Assembly (NCBI GenBank): GCA_023416335.1
Contig: JAEZHY010000142.1
Coordinates: forward strand, 1 to 12,561
DNA from: Pseudomonadota bacterium
Lineage (GTDB): Bacteria; Desulfobacterota; Syntrophobacteria; Syntrophobacterales; Syntrophobacteraceae
Length of the DNA: 12,561 bases
Direction of reading: 5' to 3'
Shown here: positions 6,907 to 12,561 of the stretch, in pieces
Layout of the letters: the number at the start of each line of letters is the position of its first letter
Numbering within the stretch: the first letter of the stretch is position 1
Translations under genes and position numbers: made by a program
The notes under the pieces: model-generated
The model's database searches: none
Seen by the model: only the letters and a program-made list of their open reading frames with translations
Told to the model about the DNA's origin: nothing

Positions 6907-7539
6907 ATGAAAGCAGCGATCATCTTCACGGGAAGCGGCCCGATCCTTATCCTGACCACATTTGAGTCGCTTGCGGATGAAAATCTTGCGGGCAAGCTCG
7001 CAGCGCGGGGGATCAACAAATTCATTGCCTACGAGGTCCCGGTCGAACAGGTTAAGAAACAGTATGGGACCAGATTTACGGTAATCATGGGGGACCTTTC
7101 CCAGCAGGACGATCTGCGGGTCATGGACATTAACGGCCATCACGTATTGAACAATTTCTCTTTCGAGCAGCTGGGGAAGCCCGTTTTTTCATCAGCGCCA
7201 AAAGCAGCGGCGCTGGAGACCACTTCTAAAGAGGAAATCGAGCGGGAATGGCTTTTCATAAATATCGACGATAATGGGAAGGTGGTTGAGTCCTCGTACA
7301 TTCCCATGCTGGGATCTCGTTTCGACCCGCCGTTTGCAATCGATCCCGGAGTTCCTCCCAAACGCGTGCGCTTTCAGATCAGCGAACAGGGAATCATAAT
7401 CAATGCGTCCCCCGCAATCCTCAACGGCCGAAAACTCGTGCTTCCAGGCCGATCGTCGCCGGCTCTGGGTCGGACCGATACGATAAAGCCCACCTGTACG
7501 TGGAAGCCCGGCGGCGACAGTGGGTGGGTTTGCGCGTAG
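6907..7539 (+). CDS. Conserved hypothetical protein ('cytosolic protein'-like N-terminus)
   Basis: 210-aa protein without signal peptide or membrane segment. The first 90 or so residues (MKAAIIFTGSGPILILTTFESL, then GINKFIAYEVP and DDLRVMDINGHHVLNNFSFEQLG) recall a small family of unknown function in deltaproteobacteria and relatives, often annotated only as 'cytosolic protein'; this is from memory and no function is known to me. Residues about 105-175 form a second hydrophilic region (EREWLFINIDDNGKVV, FQISEQGIIINASPAILNG) that I do not recognise. The last 30 residues (Pro/Gly/Trp-rich) look unlike conserved protein and may be extension into non-coding DNA. ATG start with an AAGGGGG ribosome site 6 nt upstream. 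Stands alone between two long intergenic regions. Coding is likely; function unknown. Confidence 0.7.
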   Translation: MKAAIIFTGSGPILILTTFESLADENLAGKLAARGINKFIAYEVPVEQVKKQYGTRFTVIMGDLSQQDDLRVMDINGHHVLNNFSFEQLGKPVFSSAPKAAALETTSKEEIEREWLFINIDDNGKVVESSYIPMLGSRFDPPFAIDPGVPPKRVRFQISEQGIIINASPAILNGRKLVLPGRSSPALGRTDTIKPTCTWKPGGDSGWVCA

Positions 7540-7582
7540 TTTTTTCCATCCCGGGTGCGGAGAAAAGGTGCCATAATTCGCT

Positions 7583-7860
7583 GGTTCCCAAGCTTCAGGG
7601 GCCCTTGCCCAAACTACCGCGATAGCCTCGAATGGCTTGTGGGCTGTGATTTACGTCATTCCGGTCCTTCTCTTCGATCAGGACAAGTTCACACCGGAAT
7701 CCAGGCTTTAGGGTAGATTAATCGTGAATTCAATGCCTTAGAAACTCTGGATCTCGGCTCAAAAACCCTGCCGCGATGACGGGTTGGGGAACTTGGTCGC
7801 AAAATGCCCGGCAAAAAGGTTTGTCTCCATTTGGGCAGCAGTCCCTCCAGCTTAGGAACC
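7583..7860. repeat. Outer inverted arms of a split palindrome
   Basis: GGTTCCCAAGCTTCAGGG (7583-7600) and the reverse complement of 7843-7860 (GGTTCCTAAGCTGGAGGG) match at 15 of 18 positions. The left arm with its flank, TTCGCTGGTTCCCAAGCT (7577-7594), recurs exactly at 12215-12232, where the palindrome is intact with a 4-nt loop. This suggests that here the palindrome was split by about 240 bp of other DNA. Confidence 0.6.
7654..7781. mobile_element. MITE/REP-like non-coding element inside the split palindrome
   Basis: The 128-bp segment begins CGTCATTCCGG (7654-7664) and ends CCGCGATGACG (7771-7781); the two ends are inverted copies with 9 of 11 matches. Internally ATTCCGGT (7658-7665) pairs with ACCGGAAT (7693-7700), and ATCCAG (7699-7704) with CTGGAT (7747-7752). 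No transposase is encoded and I see no clear target-site duplication. CGTCATTCCGG recurs at 12045-12055. Elements with GTCATTCC...GGAATCCAG ends are common in proteobacterial intergenic DNA as far as I recall. Confidence 0.5.
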
Positions 7861-8136
7861 CCATCCCGTAGGCCGATCACTCCACCTGCTCTGTCGCTCT
7901 CCGGCAACTCTATTGCCACCCTGTTGTGCTTCGCACTCGGAAATGATTCCCGGCCACCCATAAGCCACCCACCGAGGAAACTCCGCGATTTCATGCGTAC
8001 TCGTAATCCCGATTTTCAGCTTTCTTCCCCAATCAGGAAAACATATCATGTCCTCCGATCTTGCGTCGACATTTGCGGGCAAGTGAGTGAGAGGTACTTT
8101 CTTTCGCCAGACCGGGCATCTTAACAGGGAAAATCC

Positions 8137-9696
8137 ATGAACAGAGCTGAAATGATAGCTGCCCTGGAGCGGGAAAAGGGCTGCTGGGACGTCGTCATAA
8201 TAGGCGGCGGTGCTACGGGGCTGGGTTCAGCCGTGGATGCGGCATCGCGGGGATACAGGACCCTGCTGCTGGAGCAGCACGACTTCTCCAAGGGAACATC
8301 TAGCCGCAGCACCAAACTGGTGCACGGCGGCGTGCGCTATCTCAGGCAGGGTAATATTTCCCTGGTGCTCGAGGCACTGCGGGAAAGGGGGCTGCTCATG
8401 AAAAACGCCCCTCACCTGGTCTCGAACCAATCTTTTCTCGTTCCGAATTACGCTTGGTGGGACGGTCCGTTTTATGGCGCGGGAATGAAGGTCTACGACC
8501 TCCTCGCTGGAAAACTCGGGCTCGGTCCTTCCATGAGAATTCCCAGGGAAGAGACCCTTCAGCGCATCCCGAATCTCAGGCCGGAGGGTCTGCACGGCGG
8601 AGTCGTATATCACGACGGGCAGTTCGACGATTCCCGGCTTGCCGTTAATCTGGCTCAGACTGCGGCGGAATATGGCGGCATTGTATTAAACTATATGAAA
8701 ATAACCGGCCTTGAAAAATCCGAAGGCATGGTCGGCGGCGTTACGGCGCAAGATATAACGACGGGCAAGGACTATAAAATCTACTCCAGGTCGGTAGTAA
8801 ATGCTACCGGTGTGTTCACGGACAACGTGATTGCGATGGACAATCCGAAGGCGGAAAAGATCATTGCCCCTAGCCAGGGGGTCCATCTGGTCCTGGATAA
8901 GGAGTTCCTTCCGGGCGACACCGCGATCATGGTTCCCCAGACGGAAGACGGGCGCGTGCTCTTTGCCGTTCCCTGGCATGACAAGGTCGTTGTCGGAACG
9001 ACGGACACCCCGGTTGCCGAGCCCAGTCTCGAGCCGCGGGCTTTGGAAGAAGAGGTCGAGTTCATCCTCAGGCATGCGGCCAGGTACATGGCGAAAGCGC
9101 CAAGGCGGGAAGACGTCCTGAGCGTCTTTGCGGGCCTGAGGCCCCTTGTAAACCCGGGAGGCGGCGAAGAGACGGCATCAATCGCGAGAGATCACTTCCT
9201 CCTTGTGTCGCAGTCGGGGCTGGTCTCGATCACCGGCGGAAAATGGACGACATACAGGAAGATGGGAGAAGAGGCGATCGACCATGCCGTAATGGTTGCG
9301 GGCCTCGACGAACGCCCGTCCATAACGGCAGGGCTCCGCATCCATGGGTGGCTCGAAAACGTGGATAAAAGCGATCCTCTTCGCTTCCACGGTTCAGATT
9401 CGCCCATGATAAAGAAACTTATCGAAGCGGATCCTTCTCTGGGCCAAAAACTGCACGTTTCCTTGCCCTACCTCCGAGCCGAAGTGGTTTGGGCGGTCCG
9501 GGAAGAGATGGCCCTAACCGTGGAAGACGTTCTCGCCCGAAGGACCAGGGCATTGCTCCTGGATGCAAAAGCGAGCATGGAAGCCGCTCCCGCGACTGCC
9601 GAGATCATGGCCAGTGAGTTGGGCAACAGTTCGACCTGGCAGAAAGAGCAGGTTGCCGCATACCTCGAACTTGCGCGGGGGTATGTGCTCCACTGA
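8137..9696 (+). CDS. glpD: FAD-dependent glycerol-3-phosphate dehydrogenase
   Basis: 519 aa, the usual GlpD length. It oxidises sn-glycerol-3-phosphate to dihydroxyacetone phosphate at the cytoplasmic membrane and passes electrons to quinone, in glycerol use and lipid turnover. The N-terminus has the Rossmann FAD site VVIIGGGATGLG (GGGATG at 23-28), followed by the GlpD signature FSKGTSSRSTKLVHGGVRYL (50-69). GTTDT (287-291), FAGLRPLV (331-338), ARDH (350-353) and GGKWTTYR (367-374) line the flavin and substrate site. The C-terminal helical domain contains REEMALTVEDVLARRTR (455-471), typical of this family. ATG start with an AGGGA site at 8126-8130. No glpK, glpF or glpR is seen next to it, so it is transcribed alone here. 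Paralogous anaerobic GlpA is less likely because the bfd-like cysteine domain is absent. Confidence 0.93.
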   Translation: MNRAEMIAALEREKGCWDVVIIGGGATGLGSAVDAASRGYRTLLLEQHDFSKGTSSRSTKLVHGGVRYLRQGNISLVLEALRERGLLMKNAPHLVSNQSFLVPNYAWWDGPFYGAGMKVYDLLAGKLGLGPSMRIPREETLQRIPNLRPEGLHGGVVYHDGQFDDSRLAVNLAQTAAEYGGIVLNYMKITGLEKSEGMVGGVTAQDITTGKDYKIYSRSVVNATGVFTDNVIAMDNPKAEKIIAPSQGVHLVLDKEFLPGDTAIMVPQTEDGRVLFAVPWHDKVVVGTTDTPVAEPSLEPRALEEEVEFILRHAARYMAKAPRREDVLSVFAGLRPLVNPGGGEETASIARDHFLLVSQSGLVSITGGKWTTYRKMGEEAIDHAVMVAGLDERPSITAGLRIHGWLENVDKSDPLRFHGSDSPMIKKLIEADPSLGQKLHVSLPYLRAEVVWAVREEMALTVEDVLARRTRALLLDAKASMEAAPATAEIMASELGNSSTWQKEQVAAYLELARGYVLH

Positions 9697-9782
9697 ATAA
9701 GAGGGTCTTTCCTTAAGCAATCCTGGTGTGTAATGTATCAGAGTGCTTCGATCGAAATTTGCAATTTTCGGTGGAATTTCGA

Positions 9783-9841
9783 TTGACGGGAGATTGCTTT
9801 TTATGAGAATCTCTACCAAACTGATGGAAATAGTGGAAATA
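9783..9841 (+). promoter_or_regulatory. Candidate promoter and operator region of the Rrf2 gene
   Basis: TTGACG (9783-9788), a 16-bp spacer and GAGAAT (9805-9810) form a plausible sigma-70 promoter about 50 bp before the GTG start. Just downstream lie two direct copies of TGGAAATA (9825-9832 and 9834-9841), nine bases apart, in a position where a repressor would block transcription. Rrf2 regulators often control their own gene; that these repeats are the operator is my inference. Confidence 0.35.
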
Positions 9842-9857
9842 ACTGCGGGGGTAAACA

Positions 9858-10295
9858 GTGAGGTTATCCACAAAAGGCAGGTACGGGGTTCGCTTGATGT
9901 TCGACCTGGCGCTTCAATACGGGCAGGGGGCGGTCGCCCTGAAGGACGTTGCTGCGCGGCAGGACATTTCCGAAAAATACCTCTGGCATCTGGTCAATCC
10001 CCTTAAGAACGCAGGGCTGATCCATGCGACTCGCGGCGCGCACGGTGGATACACCCTGGCGAAAGATCCCGACCGGATTACCCTGAAGGACATACTTTCG
10101 GTCTTGGAGGGTCCTGTTTGTCTCGTTGAGTGTACCGAAAAACCGGAGATCTGCGGACGATCCGACAGCTGCATTGCCAGGGATGTCTGGGCCGAGGTCA
10201 CGGAGAAAATGCTGGATGCACTCGCTTCCTTTACCCTGGAGCAGATGATCGAAAAGCAAAAATATAAGAAAGGCGGCGTGAATTACTGCATCTGA
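9858..10295 (+). CDS. Rrf2-family transcriptional regulator with Fe-S-type cysteines
   Basis: 145-aa winged-helix protein beginning MRLSTKGRYGVRLMFDLA, the standard Rrf2/IscR opening. The helix-turn-helix covers about 26-50 (VALKDVAARQDISEKYLWHLVNPLK) and the wing carries RGAHGGYTLAK (59-69). Cysteines at 88, 92, 99 and 105 (C-X3-C-X6-C-X5-C) lie where IscR holds its [2Fe-2S] cluster (C-X5-C-X5-C), so an Fe-S or thiol switch is likely, though the spacing is not identical. Start is GTG at 9858 with a GGGGG site upstream. It is followed 46 bp later by a YezD-like gene and then a sulfhydrylase, which points to a CymR-like role in cysteine/methionine or sulfide control rather than Fe-S assembly: no isc or suf gene is near. 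Family firm, target inferred. Confidence 0.88.
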   Translation: MRLSTKGRYGVRLMFDLALQYGQGAVALKDVAARQDISEKYLWHLVNPLKNAGLIHATRGAHGGYTLAKDPDRITLKDILSVLEGPVCLVECTEKPEICGRSDSCIARDVWAEVTEKMLDALASFTLEQMIEKQKYKKGGVNYCI

Positions 10296-10341
10296 AACTG
10301 TGCAGGAATCAGGCTGTCCACAGCCGCCAAAGGGATCTGCC

Positions 10342-10527
10342 ATGCAAAACAGGGAGCTAATAAACGACACTATTTTCCAGGAGATCGTCAAGAAAGTGCG
10401 CGGCGTAAGCAACGGCACGGTGACGATTTATGTTTTCAATTCCAGGGTCGTGAAGGTTGAAGTGACGAATACCGAAACCACACGCTTTGACGATGTGTGG
10501 CTTGTTGAGGACGGGGCAGGGATATGA
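10342..10527 (+). CDS. Small YezD/DUF2292-like protein
   Basis: 61-aa protein with the pattern of the DUF2292/YezD family: a helix (IFQEIVKKVRGV) followed by a two-strand unit NGTVTIYVFNSRVVKVEVTNTETTRF, where relatives read roughly GxVxIxVxDGxVvqIExTExxR. The family has no firm biochemical role; from general knowledge its genes often lie in sulfur-assimilation or cysteine operons, as here between an Rrf2 regulator and a sulfhydrylase. The frame is open back to a GTG at 10300, but the ATG at 10342 has an AAGGGA ribosome site (10329-10334) and gives the family length. Likely one transcript with the Rrf2 gene. Confidence 0.65.
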   Translation: MQNRELINDTIFQEIVKKVRGVSNGTVTIYVFNSRVVKVEVTNTETTRFDDVWLVEDGAGI

Positions 10528-10560
10528 TGCGGCAGGGTGATGGAACGCATCTGTCCGATT

Positions 10561-10624
10561 CCGACCCAGTCTGTTGTTTTCCCTGCACTTTCGAGAGGCA
10601 GGACAGATTGTGGATTGGGGTTGG
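10561..10624 (+). ncRNA. Structured leader element upstream of metY (candidate cis-regulatory RNA)
   Basis: Most of this stretch folds into one long imperfect hairpin. CCGACCC (10561-10567) pairs with GGGTTGG (10618-10624, one GU). AGTCTGT (10568-10574) pairs with ACAGATT (10603-10609). After a 7-nt bulge CCTGC (10582-10586) pairs with GCAGG (10598-10602), and CT/AG close a TTCG tetraloop (10590-10593). No T-run follows, so it is not a plain terminator. It does not match the SAM-I, SAM-II or SAH riboswitch cores that I know. Function is inferred from position only. Confidence 0.4.
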
Positions 10625-10631
10625 TTCTTAA

Positions 10632-12012
<1,381 letters not shown>

Positions 12013-12014
<2 letters not shown>

Positions 12015-12040
12015 GGGGATTCCCGCACGGAAATTCCCCT
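12013..12040 (+). terminator. Possible terminator hairpin of metY
   Basis: AGGGGGATT (12013-12021) pairs with AATTCCCCT (12032-12040, one GU) around a 10-nt loop and begins inside the stop codon. No T-run follows, so termination would be weak or need Rho. Confidence 0.35.
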
Positions 12041-12448
12041 CTGTCGTCATTCCGGCCGTTAACCGGCAGTGTATTTGAGCCGAGTTCCGGCGCAGCGTCC
12101 GGCCATCCTATGAGGTCGTTCCGAAGGACGAACGGTGGGCACGATGATGCTCTGTGCCCACCCTACACGGCTCGCCGTTCGCCATTTTGGAGTATTTTCA
12201 AGGCCTTTCGCTGCTTCGCTGGTTCCCAAGCTCCGGCTTGGGAACCCCGTCCCTGGAAGCTCCAGCTTCTGCCCGCAGCGAAATCCGGAGAACAAACCCG
12301 AATATAGTTGTATGGCGGAGATATTCGTCATATCCTCTCTTCGCGAGCTTCTTGCGTTTCGCTCCCGGATAGCGGGTATCCGGACTACCTGCATTGATAA
12401 TTGCGATATCGGATAAGGCAGGCAGGCTGATTCTCCCGGAGGTTTGAC
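12041..12448. repeat. Palindrome-rich intergenic cluster
   Basis: No gene is supported here. It holds a CGTCATTCCGG arm (12045-12055), the same end as the element at 7654. Next is a hairpin GGTGGGCAC (12134-12142) / GTGCCCACC (12154-12162) with an 11-nt loop, framed by CGAACGG (12129-12135) and CCGTTCG (12175-12181). Then come a perfect 11-bp palindrome GGTTCCCAAGC (12221-12231) / GCTTGGGAACC (12236-12246) with loop TCCG, a small one GAAGC/GCTTC (12256-12269), and CCGGATA/TATCCGG (12365-12371, 12377-12383). These look like REP-type extragenic repeats, typical of spaces between transcription units. Confidence 0.6.
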
Positions 12449-12561
12449 ATGGCGGAAATCTTCGATGACTGGCCGGAAAAATACGATCGGTGGTTTGAAA
12501 CGCCGATCGGCAAACTGGTGAGGGAATACGAGGGTCGGCTTCTGCTCGACATGGTCAAGCC
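12449..12561 (+). CDS. SAM-dependent methyltransferase (N-terminus only)
   Basis: The first 37 codons of a gene that runs off the window. The start MAEIFDDWPEKYDRWFETP followed by IGKLVREYEGRLLLDMV is the N-terminal helix region common in class I (type 11) methyltransferases; the glycine-rich SAM site would follow beyond the edge. ATG start with a GGAGG site at 12438-12442. The methyl acceptor cannot be told from this part. Confidence 0.75.
   Translation, partial: MAEIFDDWPEKYDRWFETPIGKLVREYEGRLLLDMVK

Larger units (their letters stand above)
7540..8136. other. 600-bp intergenic region with nested inverted repeats
   Basis: Begins with six T (7540-7545) directly after the hypothetical gene. 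Holds the nested inverted repeat listed separately (7583-7860). The remaining 270 bp before glpD contain no convincing gene, promoter or terminator. Minus-strand frames across the repeat (about 7689-7994) are arginine- and proline-rich and lack ribosome sites. Confidence 0.55.

Noticed and set aside
7689..7994. 101-codon minus-strand frame across the nested repeat
   Set aside because: Most of it reads through the inverted-repeat arms, with no ribosome site and no recognisable domain.
10561..10624. Known SAM- or SAH-type riboswitch before metY
   Set aside because: The fold is strong, but the conserved core sequences of those riboswitches that I know are not present, so I left it as an unnamed structured leader.
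12110..12416. Several overlapping frames between metY and the methyltransferase
   Set aside because: They translate palindromic repeats in multiple frames on both strands; none has a ribosome site or family features.

Overview
The window looks like chromosomal DNA from a GC-rich, Gram-negative, anaerobe-type bacterium. My best guess is a deltaproteobacterium of the Syntrophobacter/Desulfobacterota kind. This rests on gene content only: a branched-chain amino-acid type ABC transporter, lipoprotein L,D-transpeptidases, an Fe-S type Rrf2 regulator beside a sulfhydrylase, and intergenic gaps rich in palindromes. No rRNA or tRNA gene and no taxonomic marker is present, so the assignment is an inference.

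Layout. 1-969 (+) is the 3' end of livG overlapping a complete livF, the last two genes of a Liv/HAAT transporter operon. A hairpin with a T-run on the minus strand (984-1018) closes the facing pair of L,D-transpeptidase lipoprotein genes (1073-2752, -). Next is a secreted S10 serine-carboxypeptidase-like protein (3020-4576, -). Across an AT-rich divergent promoter region lies a TraR/DksA-type zinc-finger protein that carries an extra C-terminal BON-like domain (4783-5511, +), ended by a perfect 15-bp terminator hairpin. From 5512 to 6906 there is no convincing gene: the stretch holds degenerate hexamer repeats, two strong adjacent hairpins and broken repeat arms. A conserved hypothetical gene follows (6907-7539, +). 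Then comes a 600-bp gap with a nested inverted-repeat (MITE/REP-like) structure, followed by glpD (8137-9696, +).

The last block is a probable sulfur-assimilation unit: an Rrf2 regulator with four cysteines (9858-10295), a 61-aa YezD/DUF2292-like protein (10342-10527), a highly foldable 176-nt intergenic leader, and an O-acetylhomoserine sulfhydrylase (10704-12014). After another palindrome-rich gap (12015-12448), the window ends inside a SAM-dependent methyltransferase gene.

How the genes fit together: LivG and LivF are the paired ATPases of one importer. The two L,D-transpeptidases probably act together in peptidoglycan or lipoprotein cross-linking in the periplasm, where the S10 peptidase should also reside. 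GlpD feeds glycerol-3-phosphate electrons to the quinone pool. The Rrf2-YezD-MetY block suggests homocysteine synthesis from sulfide under control of an Fe-S or thiol-sensing repressor. I found no CRISPR array, phage, toxin-antitoxin or defence system. The least ordinary items are the DksA-BON fusion, the structured leader before metY, and the nested repeat at 7.58-7.87 kb.
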